A stretch of 64,000 nucleotides of DNA, taken from positions 62,001 through 126,000 of the forward strand of contig JAVMKO010000007.1 in NCBI GenBank assembly GCA_032164245.1, written 5' to 3'. The notes under the pieces were generated by a model, which saw nothing but the letters and a program-made list of their open reading frames with translations, ran no database searches and had not been told where the DNA came from. Made by a program: the position numbers and the translations under genes. Below, one piece after another: positions 11,718 through 23,403 of the stretch (within the stretch, counting starts at the first letter, position 1; each line of letters begins with the position of its first letter). The DNA comes from Sternotherus odoratus. Taxonomy: Eukaryota; Chordata; Testudines; Kinosternidae.

Positions 11718-12295
11718 GTGATCTTCAGAGCTAAGACAGCACACAGAGGGAACACACATGCAGCCAACTGATATCATCATCGCACAAGAGCAGAACACCA
11801 CACTGGTAGCTACTGACAACACCTGGAAGGGTAGCGAAGGTCACTCTGTGTGTATAGGGGTGTAGGTATCAAGAGACAAGAAAAGCCCCTTTTAAGCAGA
11901 GGAGCAGAGCCGCCCTGTGCCGTATCTGTCACTGATGGGCTGGAGCACGGGGAGATCTCCCTCCCCCTTCCCCACGTGTGGGGTGAGAAATAAAGACGGA
12001 CTATTAGTAAAGTTAGAAACAACAGGCGAGTGTCCGGAGGCGCTAGGTGCAATATGGGGACGGGGATGAGCATGAAATAAACAGTCGCTGTCGGAATTAA
12101 CAGAAACCAGCCAAACAGCAGCTTCCAACGGGAGCATGGAGCTCAGATACAAAATCACCCCGGCTATTTATAAATTCCGCCCGGACGTTATTCTTAACCG
12201 GAAAAGGCAAACATGTCCGGGAGAATCCGGACGAATGGAGACCCTAGGTTTGGCCTTATGGCCAGAGTCAAAATGGCCACCCTCCCAGTCAGGGC
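11718..12295. other. Arm sequence up to the minisatellite; TATA-bearing flank
   Basis: No gene recognised. The 12165-12290 part is the minus-strand version of the flank that follows the 48-bp arrays elsewhere, with a TATAAAT motif near 12170 and CATGTCCGGGAGAATCCGG near 12211. Confidence 0.5.
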
Positions 12296-13676
12296 TGTAC
12301 GGCCAAAGGCCAGAGTCCGTGCGGCCGCTCGCTCCGTCGGGGCTGTGTGACCATGTGACGGTGCTGTTCCTGGTGGGATCCAACTGTGAGTGTCAGATCA
12401 GGACAGATTGCTTCCAAAAGGGCATCTACAGCCCAAAGCTGGGGTTTCTTCACACTAAGGCACCAAACCAGCTAAACAGAAAAGACTTTGGTCTCACCCC
12501 ACTGGCTGACCACAAGTCACACAAGCAATTCCCTTAGACACTCCAGATTCCCAGTATCACCACCAGCAGCCACCTGTCCTGGGGATCAATGGTTATGAAA
12601 ACCAATCCCCCAAATAAAGAAAACGGTTCTCCCCAATTCCAAAGAATCAGGCCCCAGACCCAGGTCAATATACAAATTAGATCTTACCACAAATCACACT
12701 GTAGCCAATCCTTTAGAATCTAAAATCTAAAGGTTTATTATAAAAGGAAAAAGGTATAGGTGAGGGTTAAGAATGGTTAAAAGAAATCAATTACATGCAG
12801 TAATGGCACATCTCTTAGTACAGGTTTGCAGCAAAGGTAGAATAAACTGCAGGTTCAAATTAAAGTCTTTGGATGCATCCCATTTGGGGGATGGGTCAGT
12901 ACCATTGTCCAGAGTTCCCTGAGTAGCAAAGTTCCATCCAAAGCTGGAAACAAAGCAGGCTGAAGACTGGAGGTGAAAGACGAAAATGGAGGGGCTGTAG
13001 CAGCTTTATTTATAGTTTTTTTCCCAGTTGCAAACACCTCTTTTTTCCTGCTGTGAAAAGTCCAGCCCCATGGAGTCCTGGAGTCACATGGGCAGATCAC
13101 ATGTCCATGCCTGACTCATCATTTGCAGGCAGAAGCCATTATGCCCAGGCTTCCTCTTGTAGACTTGTTGTCTGGATTGGAGCATTCCAAGCTCCCAGAG
13201 TCCATTGTGTTGCTGATAGTCCCTTAATGGGCCATCAGGCAGCCCAAGCCAAGCTGACACCCAGTATTCAGGAATCTTCTTCCCCAGCAGAGCACAATAT
13301 TTGGAAGACAGACAGTCCAGAGCCAATATTCATAACTTCAACTGCCAAATTGATACACACATATGGAATAGATACACACATATGGAATAGATACATACAT
13401 AAGACACCTGTTATGACCCCCTTCACCTAATATTTCGTGCACCCATTGATCTACACGGTACCAAACTATTTCAGTACCGTGACAGACCAACGACCAGAGT
13501 CCGTGCGGCTGCTCGCTCCATCGGGGCTGTGTGGCCAACGACCAGAGTCCGTGCGGCCGCTCGCTCCGTCGGGGCTGTGTGGCCAACGACCAGAGTCCGT
13601 GCGGCCGCTCGCTCCGTCGGGGCTGTGTGACCAACGACCAGAGTCCGTGCGGCCGCTCGCTCCATCGGGGCTGTTG
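12296..13676 (-). repeat. 48-bp minisatellite, 5 units, split by an LTR
   Basis: Minus-strand array. One unit lies before the LTR (near 12311) and four after it (13485-13676). It lies about 60 bp beyond the MROH stop codon at 13737. The right inverted arm carries eight uninterrupted units. Confidence 0.9.
12354..13484 (-). mobile_element. Solo LTR (1131 bp) inserted in the minisatellite
   Basis: Termini are TGTGACGGTGC and GTACCGTGACA, flanked by a perfect 5-bp target duplication GACCA (12349-12353 and 13485-13489). On the minus strand a TATA box (CTATAAATAAAG) lies near 13005 and an AATAAA near 12734-12739. The right inverted arm has no insertion here, so it came after the arms separated or was lost from the other arm. 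Same family as 18604-19700. Confidence 0.88.
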
Positions 13677-13736
13677 CTAAGTGTCTTTTGTACGTACCAT
13701 AGCAGGACAAAGGTCTTCTGTGTCGGTCCCGGTTCC

Positions 13737-14947
13737 CTAGTCGAATGCAGGACCCAACACGAGATTGCCAAACTTCTGCGGCCATTTGTGATATCTGTTG
13801 AGAATGTGCCACATGGTTATGTCATCTTTCAAAGGCACTTCCTGGAACGCTGAAACAAAGAGGAAACGGGTTGATGTGACTAGCGCCCAGGAAACCTCCT
13901 CTTCAGATGGCCATTGCCACATGCTGCTAACTACCCGAGATTCCAGGGGACACAACAACAACAACTCAGCTACTCCCAAAATAGTCCTGGACAGAAAGGA
14001 GACCCCATTGTCACATAACTTCCCTCTCTGCCGGCACACGCCTGTACACACACCCGTACACACAGACCTTTGGGGGCACTTGTTCTTTGGGTGGAACAGC
14101 AAAGGGACAGCAGCAGTGGAATTAAACCATCAAACATTTAGGCCGAGATCCACAAAGGAATTTAGGCTCCTACCGTCAACTGAAATCCTTTGTGGCCCTG
14201 GCCTTCCTTCCTTAAGAGGTCCCAGGGAAAAGTATTTCCCATGTGCACTCCTGGGATTTCCGATGAGCTGATAACCAATCTGGGAGTGAAGTTTCCTGGC
14301 CTGCAGTCGCTCCATGACACGGAGGGCAGGTGATGAATCTTTCCCTACAGAGGGTAATCCTCCTCCTCCTCCTCCTTAATAACAACAGCCCTTTTCAATT
14401 CTGTCAGGGTTTCGTTAGAGACTTCCTGACCTTTCTGAAGACAGCCTCCCCACACAGCTCTAAGGCTACGTCTGTACTAGGAGCTAGGGATGGAATTCCC
14501 CTGCTCCCGTATGCATATTGTGGTACCTCGATGAAAGCTCGCATGACTATCCTCCTTCCTTAAATGCTGTCCTTAGACAGAGAGCGACACATTCAAACCT
14601 TTGTTCAGGCCCTGGGCTGCACCCCTGTACTTCCCACAAAGTCACAAAAACACCGTGGTATTGCCTTACCTTCATACAGGCGGGAGATGCCATCTTCACT
14701 TACTGTTTCTGACAACAAATCCCCGTAATGACGGATTGTATTTCCTAGACATACAATGAATACAATTAGGATCCTGGTGCTGTCAGAGGGAACAGAGCAG
14801 CCATCTAGAAAAGGGTTTGGAGGAAGCATTTTTGCTCTGCTTACCAATGAAGATGACTGCAGAGCGTCTTATTGTTGTCTGTGAGCTTTCCAGGTACTCT
14901 AGAGCTTGGAACAGGAATCTGGGGATGTGGTCCTTGTTGTTCACCAT
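13737..14947 (-). pseudogene. MROH-like: MROH-family 3' end, left inverted arm (three last exons)
   Basis: Three minus-strand exons match the end of the main gene: 14845-14947 (103 bp, [19 protein letters not shown]), 14670-14744 (75 bp, [19 protein letters not shown]) and 13737-13849 (113 bp, ending LVLGPAFD and TAG). All three splice junctions here are canonical, including the GT after 14845, so this piece could still be spliced. Exon lengths equal those of the other two copies. Upstream exons are missing because the inverted arm ends at 15521, so it is a fragment of a HEAT-repeat protein. MROH proteins are large helical-repeat proteins of poorly known role. Confidence 0.85.
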
Positions 14948-15284
14948 CTAGGAAGAAAGAAGGAAGAAATGAACAATATACAAATGACCTGTTCTTCCCA
15001 CAGTTAATAGTCCAGGAAAGCCAACACCGATGGCCAGGGCATCGTCAGAGAGGGGCCACCGTAACAGCCCCTCTCTGACGTTACTACAGTGTTCTCCAGA
15101 ACCTCAGCTTTCATTTTAAAAGAGAAAAGTTTGACGGTCTGACAGTTGTGGAAAAAAATGTCAACAATGTGAACGGATTGTAACTCCTGGAGAAATGAAC
15201 CAGCAGAGAGCCTGGAATAGAGTCCTGCGACCCAACCGACGTGGATGGGTCCTCAGGGCGTGAGGTTAGAAAGGTCTCCCTCCA

Positions 15285-15521
15285 GTTGTAGGAAAAATCT
15301 AGTTTATAAGTAACCGTATTTCAAATGTTGTAACAGTATTCTAAGCTATTTCTTCTATTTCACTAAAGGGAGGGGAAACTTAACTCATCTTGGCACATAC
15401 ATTCCTGCTCCTCTCATGCACATCAAACTCTTATCTTGTTCTATACATCCTTGCCTCATATGTGTCTTTACAAAATAGGAACTTTCTTGTCTGTATGCAC
15501 TGTTTTGAAGTTCCAGGCAGA
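15285..15521 (+). mobile_element. Truncated LTR at the inverted-repeat breakpoint
   Basis: From TGTAGGAAAAATC onward it matches the first part of the LTR that is complete at 57960-58498 (minus). Similarity stops at 15521, so the rearrangement breakpoint lies inside the LTR. Confidence 0.75.
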
Positions 15522-15529
15522 TAAGGGAT

Positions 15530-15925
15530 GGGGGATGAAGAGGATGGAGGGAGAGAGAAGGGGGGATGTGGGATGAAGAGGATGGAGGGGACTGAGGGAG
15601 AGAAGGTAGGAAGGTGAGAAGGGAGAGGATGGATGGATGAGAGAAGAGATGGGGTAGGGAGCAGGGGGGATGGAGGAGGCAAGGGACAGCGAGAAGGAGG
15701 GATGGAGAGAAGGGAGATGGAAGAGGAGGCAGTGGACGGAGGGAGAGAAGGGAGGAAGGGAGGGATGGAGAAGGGGATAAAGAGAAGGGATGGAGAGAGC
15801 GAGAGGAGGCAGTGGATGGAGGGAGAGAGCAGGGAGGAAGGGAGGGATGGAGAAAGAGGATGGAGAGAAGGGGGGATGGAGAAAAGGAGGGAAGAAGGAG
15901 GAATAGAGAGAAGAGGAGGCAGCGG
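15530..15925. repeat. Polypurine (GA-rich) tract
   Basis: About 390 bp of nearly pure G/A on the + strand, with repeated GGATGGAGAGAAGG-like words. It begins right at the inverted-repeat inner breakpoint. The 158-aa and 184-aa open frames here are low-complexity. Confidence 0.85.
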
Positions 15926-16139
15926 GCTGAAGCCGACAGCAGAGCGGAGCTGTTCGGAGCCGCAGCCGGGGGACGAGCGCGCCGGCGGGGGGGGGGTGCC
16001 AGCCGGAAGTTTTATGAGTCATAAAGATTCTTCACCTGAGCTGACCTGCCCAAAAAACGGGACAAAATTGATATTTTTGTTAAAAAGATGGGACGGTCCA
16101 GAAATATGAAAAACCAAACGGTACGTATGGTCAGCCTAT

Positions 16140-16488
16140 CAATAGTTCAGATATAGGTGAGGTATATTGCAGGAATGGGTGGGTAAAATTCTGTGGCCTG
16201 TGTTGCAGGAGGTCAGACTAGATAATCATAATGTTCCCTTCTACAAAAAGGACGTGGAAAAATTGGAAAGAGCCCAGAGAAGGGAAACAAAAATGGTTCC
16301 AGACCATGGCCCGGGCACTCCGTGACAGCATCATCCCCCCCAGCAGGCTCAGTCCCTCCCGACATGACAGAATTGATAGACCCGCCAGGGACCCCCATTG
16401 GCTCCCATCCCCCACCTCCTAGAGCGTCCCAACATCTCCCCCGCAGTCAGACAGAGACCAGCTCCTCAGAGTGGCCTTGCCCCAGACA
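16140..16488 (+). mobile_element. CR1 3' fragment and LTR fragment
   Basis: GGAGGTCAGACTAGATAATC at about 16209 is the usual end-region wording of CR1, followed by GTTCCCTTCTAC. Bases about 16293-16326 (CCATGGCCCGGGCACTC) match the 3' end of the LTR at 31547-32218. Confidence 0.55.
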
Positions 16489-17065
16489 TCAAAATTCCTA
16501 GAGATCTCAAGGTTGTAAATGTCACTAGCTTCTGTGTGTGCGTGTCTCTCCGGGTGGGTGTCCAGGTGTGTTTGTGTTTAAGTGTATTGTGATATCACAT
16601 ATCCCAACAGCAAAGAATGTTCTGTGTGTGCGTCTCTCTCCGGGTGGGTGTCCAGGTGTGTTTGTGTTTAAGTGTATTGCGATGTCACATATCCCAACAG
16701 CAAAGAATGTTCTGTGTGTGCGTCTCTCTCCGGGTGGGTGTCCAGGTGTGTTTGTGTTTAAGTGTATTGTGATGTCACATATCCCAACAGTAAAGAATGT
16801 TCTGCCCCAGCATTCTTGCCCTGCCTTCAGTTTGCCAACTTGCTTGGCTGACAACGGCTGGTGACCAGCGAGCTGCTGATAGTCGCGGACCATCCATCTG
16901 TCAGCGACTTCTTGAATCGGAGATTTCCAGGGGATTTCGAGGGAAGATGAGTTTGTACAGAAGGTAATTCCCAGATTCTTTTCCTGTGCATTAGATGGCA
17001 CATGATGGGTTGGTGCCTCCTTCTCCCAGGGCAGAGGTGCCCAACCTGTGTCTCCGGCGCCACAT
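16489..17065 (+). repeat. Duplicated block with 90-bp minisatellite (3 units)
   Basis: Three 90-bp units run from about 16534 to 16803, each with CTCTCCGGGTGGGTGTCCAG and CACATATCCCAACAGC. The block, with its downstream flank, recurs in the same orientation at 52919-53766 with six units. The unit is 30 codons long, which explains the long open frames on both strands. Confidence 0.92.
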
Positions 17066-17480
17066 GTGGCTCTTCAGAGGTTCATAGACAGCTCCTTGCA
17101 TAGGCGCTGACTCCGAGGCTGGAGCTACAGGTGCCAACTTTCCAGAACGCTGTGGGGTGCTGACTGCTCAACCCCCTGCTCTGCCCCAGGTCCTGCCTCC
17201 ACTCCACCCTTTTCCCCAAGGCCCCTGAGCCTGCCAGGCCCTCACTCCTCTCCCCCCTCCCCCGTCCCCACCACAGTCTCCTCTGCACTGCAAAATAGCT
17301 GATTGCAGGGTGCAGGAGGAGTGGGAAAGGAGGGGGAGGCGCTGATTGGTGGGGCTGCCGGTGGGTGGGAGGGGCTGGGTGCTGGAGGGGGATAGCGGAG
17401 GAGGGTTGCTGACATATTAGTGTGGCTCATTGGCAATGTTAATTGGTAATTTCTGGCTCCTTCTCAGGCTCGGGGTGCCC
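17034..17480 (+). mobile_element. Probable hAT-type DNA element fragment
   Basis: Starts CAGAGGTGCCCAACC, typical of a hAT terminal repeat, followed by CCACATGTGGCTCTTCAG. No matching far terminus or target duplication found. A related start (CAGGGGTGGCCAACC) is at 53747. Confidence 0.4.
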
Positions 17481-17792
17481 CCGCTGCCGTTGTAGGGGGG
17501 AGAGGGGGTGATTTGCAACACTCAGGTCTCAACGTTCTGTTTGGATTTGTCCTGGGTCTCGGGGTGATTTCTTTGCTATTGGTTTGGTGTCCAAACTTCT
17601 GACTGGAGGATCAGATGATTTCAAAAGAAAACTCGCTTAGATCTGGGAATCCTCTTCCTCTTCTTTAGAGAATGACCGAAAAACCCATTTCCTCTTTCTT
17701 TCCATTCCAGGCTTTCTTCGTTTTGTCTACGACTGATCTCCAGGGAGCACAGAAACATCCATGTGCAAAGTGTGTTTGTCCACCCTGCACCA

Positions 17793-18081
17793 ATGGAGGG
17801 CTGCTCTGGCATCAGCCAGCAAGAACAGGCCTTGCCAGAGAAGCCCAAGAGAAGCAAATGCTCGTGGAAGATCCTATCGGGCATGAAAAGACTCTGTGTC
17901 TGTGGCCAATCTGACACCTCGATGGCAGGTAACAAGGAGGAGAGAACAGCTTCCTCTCCAAGCAGGTGGACATGCTTTTCCCTGAAGAAGAGGAAGACGA
18001 CGAAGAAGAGGAAGAGGAAGAAGAAGAACCAGATGGAGCCAGAGGAGGAGAAGCCAGAGACAGTAGAAGTGGATCTTACAG
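17793..18081 (+). CDS. MROH-like: MROH exon 1 (probable start)
   Basis: ATG at 17793 opens 96 codons that begin [20 protein letters not shown], run through a Lys/Arg-rich stretch (about residues 64-78) and an acidic end ([17 protein letters not shown]). The exon ends in phase 1 at ACAG, then GTGAGA. An in-frame ATG at 17763 is an alternative start. I chose 17793 because the sequence after it has the basic/acidic make-up of a disordered N-terminus. A pyrimidine-rich CCATTCCAG at 17702 could make it an internal exon. Confidence 0.55.
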
Positions 18082-18603
18082 GTGAGAATACAAACCACAT
18101 GGTTAGCGAGGAGCACGTGAGGAATACTCTACAAGCCTTATGTAAGCAGGGGAACGTCCCGCTATTGTGGGGAACTTTCCTGGCTTCTGCACGACCCCGG
18201 TGAAAGGGGCTAGCAGAAGGATCTAAGTCCCTCTTCCTTTACCCAGAGGCCTCCCTGCCCTAGAGGGCTCCCCTTCCACCCTCCCATCTGACAGAGTCCT
18301 CCTAACCCCAACAAGACTGGGACCAGGATTCCTGGGGGCTCGCCCCCCAACCTTGCTGTGGTCATGGAGGACAGGGGCTAGGGTGTCTCCGCTCCGGGGT
18401 CCTCTCTCTGCTGTGGGCACTTCCCTGACCCACTGATCAGTACATCCAATTTAAAGCAAACACAATTTAATTAATCAGCAATTAATTTAGAAAAGAATAA
18501 GGAAAAAAGAAGGTTAAAGGAAAACCCACCACTCCGCTCTGTGGCAGGGACCATCACAAAGAGCGTCTCTGGAACGTCAGGGCAGTTCACAGTCATTTCC
18601 CTG

Positions 18604-19700
18604 TGTGACGGTGCTGTTCCGGGTGGGATCCAAATGTGAGTGCCAGATCGGGACAGATTGCTTCCAAAGGGGCAACTACAGCCCAAAGCTGGGTTTTTCC
18701 ACTCTAATGTGAACCAAACCAGCCAAACAGAAAAGACTTTGGTTTCACCCCACTGGCTAACCACAAGTCACACAAGCAATCTCCTTAGACACTCCAGGTT
18801 CCCAGTATCACCACCAGCAGCCACCTGTCCTGGGAATCAATGGCTATGAAAACCAATGCCCCAAATAAAGAAAATGGTTCTCCCCAATTCCAAAGAATCA
18901 GGCCCCAGACCCAGGTCAATATACCAATCAGATCTTCCCACAAATCACACTGTTGCCAATCCTTTAGAATCTAAAATCTAAAGGTTTATTATACAAGGAA
19001 AAAGGTCTAGGTGAGGGTTAGGAAAGGTTAAACGAAATCTATTACATGCAGTGATGGCAAGTCTCTTGGTTCAGTCTTGCAGCTGTAGAATAAACTGCAG
19101 GCTCAGATAAAAGTTTCTGGAATTCACCCCCTTCTAGGGGTGGGTCATCAATCCGTTGGTCAGAGCTTCCACGTGTAGCAAAATCCCATCCAGAGGTAGG
19201 TGCTAGCTGAAGGTTGCACATTGAAGACAAAATGGAGGACATTCTTCCAGGCTTTATAGACTTCCTCCTGTGGGCGAAGACCCTCCTCCTCCTTATGCAG
19301 AGTCCGGTTGCAAACTGGAGGTCCATAGCCACATGGTCCAATCAGCAGACTCGCCAAGACTCAGTTTTTGCCCAGGCATGTCCCATTCCTGGCAAAGCTC
19401 CTTGGGTGTGGACAGAGTTCATTGTGCAGTTGATGGCCCTTTAATGTGCCATCAGGCAGGCCATTCAAGTTAACACCAGCTTGTCTGAGATTTCACCCAG
19501 AAGCCAAGCATAAGTTTGAAGTACAGGCACCCTATATTCAATATTCATAACTTCAGTTCCAAAAAAGATACACACATATCAATGGCATATTCATAATCCG
19601 CCCTCCATAACCTGGTCATAGACACCTGTTATGACCCCTTCACATAATATTTGGTACCCCAATGATCTATATGGTACCAAATTAGTTCGGTACCGTGACA
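18604..19700 (-). mobile_element. Solo LTR, same family as 12354-13484
   Basis: Starts TGTGACGGTGC, ends GTACCGTGACA. Flanks CCCTG (18599-18603) and CCTTG (19701-19705) fit a 5-bp target duplication with one mismatch. It lies in the MROH intron after exon 1. 1097 bp against 1131 in the sister copy. Confidence 0.85.
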
Positions 19701-19730
19701 CCTTGTAGGTCCCAGGCCCCTTCTCAGGCC

Positions 19731-20130
19731 CCGGCATAGGCGCCGATTCCGTGGGTGCCTCCGCCTCCTCCCCAGAGCACGCCGCTGCCCCTCTGCTTCT
19801 CCCCTCCCAGGCTTGCTGCCTGAATCAGCTGTTTGGCTCAGGGAAGGAGGCAGAGGTGGAGCGGAGGTGAACTGGGGCAGGGAGCAGTTCCCCTGCACCC
19901 CCCGCCCCCAGGGTACCTGCTGCAGACAGCCCTCCCCGTCCCCCTCAGCTCACCTCCGCTCCGCATCCTCCCCTGAGAGTGCCGCTGCCCCACGTCTCCC
20001 CGCTCCCTCCCAGGGGTGGAAAAGGGGTGGGGCCGGGGATTAGGGGAAGTGGTTGGAATGGGGGCGGGGAAGGGGCGGAGTTTGGGTGGGGCCGTGGGCG
20101 AGGGGGACACCAGCTAAAGTTAGCACCCGT
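19731..20130. mobile_element. Possible non-autonomous DNA element
   Basis: ATAGGCGCCGATTCCGTGGG near 19737 resembles wording near 17101, and the far end has GTTAGCACCCGTGGG. GC-rich in between. Boundaries not proven. Confidence 0.3.
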
Positions 20131-22250
20131 GGGCCCCGGCTGTGCTGCAGGGATGCGGCGGGTGGGACACTGGCTCTGGCGGTGGCCACACACCTCTGGG
20201 CTTTGGGCGGTGGGACGCTTGTTCCAGCCCCCCATCGGGGTCAGATCCCCCTCCCAGTGTGGCCTGCAAGGACCCCTGGCTGGGGGGGTCTTTCTGCGCT
20301 GGGCCCTTTGCCCAGGGTCCCCCTTGACTGGCCCCGGTTGCTCTCCGCACCCAGCTCCAGCCTGCTCCAGCCCCAGTCCCACTGTTCTAGCTCCGGCTCC
20401 ACCCTGCCTCAGCACTGATGCTGCTGCTCTGCCTCCAACCCCCAGGGCTGCTTCTCCGGCCCCACTGGCTCTGTGGCTGCAGCTCCGCTCCCAGCACAGG
20501 GTCTGCTCCCCCTGGGCTGTGTCTCTGCCCCGCTGGCTGGCCTGGCTCTGCTCCCTAGCTCAGCTCAGGCCCCTGCTCGCCCCTTTGCTCGGCCCCACTC
20601 TGTCTGGCCCAGGCAATTCCAGCTCCCAGGGTGGACGGGACCTTTCTGACCCCCTGACTCCGTCATGAGCCTGCCCGCCCTGTCAATCAGTCTGACCTGG
20701 AGCACTGGCCTCTCCCCGTGGCCCTGGGGACTGTCAGTCTCAGAGCCCTGTGTAGGCGAGGGGTACCCGGGGCTCCGCCCTCTTCCGCCGGCCCGGCGGG
20801 AAATCCTACCCCTCCCTTCGCTCTCGGGCGGCCCCAAAGGGGAATTACCGGGGCCGCAGGGTCCTAGTTCCCGCCCTCACGCCGGGCGGGCACCGCAGTG
20901 GGTCACAATCCTGGGGCCGGCCCCTCCGGCAGGGGCGGGGCCACGGTTCGGTGACCCCGGCCCTGAGGCAGGGCGGACCAAGATACCCGATACTCTGAGT
21001 CCGGGGCGCAGACCCTCAAGTAGGGTTGTGCCCTCGTCCAATCGGGGCTCAGGCCCTCAGGCAGGGCTGAGCACTAGTTCAATAGGGGCTCAGGCCCTCA
21101 GGCAGGGCTGAGCACTAGTTCAGTAGGGGCTCAGGCCCTCGGGCAGGGCTGAGCACTAGTCCAATCGGGGCTCAGGCCCTCAGGCAGGGCTGAGCACTAG
21201 TTCAATGGTCAGGGGCTCAGACCCTCAAGCAGGGCTGAGCACTAGTTCAAGAATCGGTAGACCAGGTATCGGTGAGGGGGAGACTTCCACCCACCAATGG
21301 GGTGGCAGGGGGGGGCGCAGGCCCACCCACTTCCACTGCGCCCCAGCCCGGGGCCCTTGCAGCAGAAGGCTTGCTGCAGTCAGTGGGGATCCTGGCCGCA
21401 ACACACTGACATTGGCTCGGTGCCTTCCCCCGGGCTACTTCCGGACTCCCCCTCCCCTGGTACCTGGGCTTTCTCGGGGTCCTCACCGGGGTCCAGGGTC
21501 ATTGGCTCCTCGGGGTCACTGTCAGGCGGCAGGTCTGGCAAGTCCTCGGGGTAGCAGGCAGGCTCGGTCGGTGGCTCCTCCAGGTAATAGGCGGCCGGCT
21601 GAGTCGGCGGCTCCTCCGGGTACCTGGCAAGCGGAGGGTCCAGCGGCTCCTCTGGGTAGCGGCCAGGCGGCAGGTCCAGCGGCTCCTCTGGGTAGCGGCC
21701 AGGCGGCAGGTCCAGCGGCTCCTCTGGGTAGCGGCCAGGCGGCAGGTCCAGCGGCTCCTCTGGGTAGCGGCCAGGCGGCAGGTCCAGCGGCTCCTCTGGG
21801 TAGCGGCCAGGCGGCAGGTCCAGCGGCTCCTCTGGGTAGCGGCCAGGCGGCAGCGTCGGCGGCTTCTCCCAGTAGCGGGGAAGTGGCTGGCTCGGCGGCT
21901 CTCTGGCCGGAGCCAGCCCCGGAGCGTCTGACCTCTCCGGAGTCTGGTGCCTGAGTGAGCTCGGCGGCAGGGCTTTTGAACTTCCGGGTCGGGTCCTGAC
22001 TTTCCGGGGGCGGGGCTTGACCGGCTCTGGCTCCGCCTCCTCTGGCCTCAGCCAGGGGTTGTTTCCCTCCCGGCCAGCAGGGGGCCCTACCACCCCTCTA
22101 CACCCTGGCTTCCCATCCACCCTTCCTCTTCCGTTTGGTGGGGACCTCGCCAACCAAACACCCCACTGAGTGTTACTAAGGGGCCAACAGTCCCCTGAGC
22201 CTTACACATCAGGGCCTTCTCCTGGGACAGTGATGGTACCTGAGACCCTG
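20131..22250. repeat. GC-rich intronic block with 41-bp and 36-bp tandem arrays
   Basis: Five units of about 41 bp (GGGGCTCAGGCCCTC core) lie at 21045-21250, and six units of 36 bp (CGGCCAGGCGGCAGGTCC core) at about 21645-21860. On the minus strand 22153-21380 is one 257-residue open frame with the 12-residue repeat YPEEPLDLPPGR. No homologous family is recognised. It may be a long LTR or a satellite rather than a gene. Confidence 0.6.
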
Positions 22251-22786
22251 GGATCCATTTAGTGCCGGATCCCCTGGGAGTGGGTGGCAGACGTCCATCT
22301 CTGAGGAGGGGAGCGCTGACAATGGCACTGGGGGGTGGGGAGTCCTAACATTGCTCCAGGCTGGAAGAACCGAGCGGCCGGACGTTGTAGGAAATCATTT
22401 CTTTTCTCCTGGATCGGGTCCCTCTCACCAGTAAAATCTCCAGAGGTCTCAGCTGGGAACCGTACCAGACCCGAGTCACTACTTCTTGGGGGGGCTAAGT
22501 GCAAAATGAAGCCTGTTGCCCATCGCTGACAGGAAAGGTGCAAGGGTGGGGCAGAGGAGAATCCACCATTGAAAAGAAACTGGCCCCTAGGTAGGAGGAA
22601 GCCTCGTGTGGTAAAAGCCCCCAGCGAAGAGTCATGGGATCGGAGTTCTCTGCTTAGCTTGGCCAACAACCTTCAGTCTGAGCCTGAGCAATTCTCTTCA
22701 GGGCTCTGTGCCCAACGTCCATCCTCTGTGAAGCAGGGAGAATGCCTGGAAAAGGGAAACGTTAAGAATGTTTCTTTCTGCTCCAG

Positions 22787-22890
22787 GGACGAAGGAGGAG
22801 CCGACATAGGAGAAGGTGGAAAGCCCAGTAGAGCAGGAAGAAGACCGAAGTCCCGTCTCCTCATTAGCGAGCACCTCCCATACGACGATG
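22787..22890 (+). pseudogene. MROH-like: MROH exon 2 with in-frame TAG
   Basis: Acceptor TTTCTTTCTGCTCCAG, 104 bp, donor GATG then GTAACG. Phase 1 in and phase 0 out fit exon 1 and the next exon. The frame reads TKEEPT, a stop (22807-22809), then EKVESPVEQEEDRSPVSSLA, acidic like the end of exon 1. The phase fit supports a real exon that has acquired a nonsense codon. Confidence 0.5.
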
Positions 22891-23334
22891 GTAACGATTC
22901 TTTGTGACTGTGCTATTGGAAAGCATCCCCTGCTGTGTGTATTAATATGTCCCGGAGCTGACATGTCTGACAGGAGAACTACCTGCCCCTTGCTCAGGGA
23001 GCTGAAAAGAAACACTCTTCAATGTGCTCGAACTCCGGCCAGTCTTTGGAGTTTCTCTGGGTTGCTCTAATGAGGCCCAGATTGAACAAGGGGTTTAGGC
23101 ACCTAGTGAAGTACAGGGATACTTAGTAGGATTCGCAGAAGGGCCTGATTCCGGTGCCCTTTCCATGGCACACAGGCACTGCTGAAAATCCTACGAGGCC
23201 CAGCCCTGCACTTGCACGGGAAACGCACAGACATCCTGGGTGTGGGGCTCTGTCCCATCTAGTGGCACCAAAACCACTTACAGACCGAGCTAAAAGGAGT
23301 CTCCCCTAGAGCCTTAGCTAACAGCCGGGTGGCT

Positions 23335-23403
23335 TTTAGCGAATGTGGTAGAGACTCATGTACTAAGCTCCAGAGGTCCCAGGTTCAATCCTGCCGGCCA
23401 ACA
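23335..23403 (+). repeat. tRNA-derived SINE-like segment
   Basis: GTGGTAGAGACTCATG resembles an A-box half and GGTTCAATCC is a Pol III B-box. The outer GCCGG and CCGGC could pair as an acceptor stem. No clean cloverleaf, so a SINE head or tRNA relic is likelier than a gene. Confidence 0.35.

Larger units (their letters stand above)
8796..15521. repeat. Large inverted repeat, left arm (partner 58211-64000)
   Basis: Reading the minus strand from 15521 down to 8796 matches the + strand from 58211 to 64000. Base 8796 pairs with the last base of the window, so the arms may extend further. The arms differ mainly by a 1131-bp LTR present only here (12354-13484) and by the number of 48-bp units (5 here, 8 at right). 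The spacer is about 42.7 kb. The inner end, at 15521, falls inside an LTR that is complete at the right arm. Confidence 0.93.

Noticed and set aside
17929..17965. A 37-bp intron in MROH exon 1
   Set aside because: Too short for a vertebrate intron, and the frame reads through it to a good donor at 18081.
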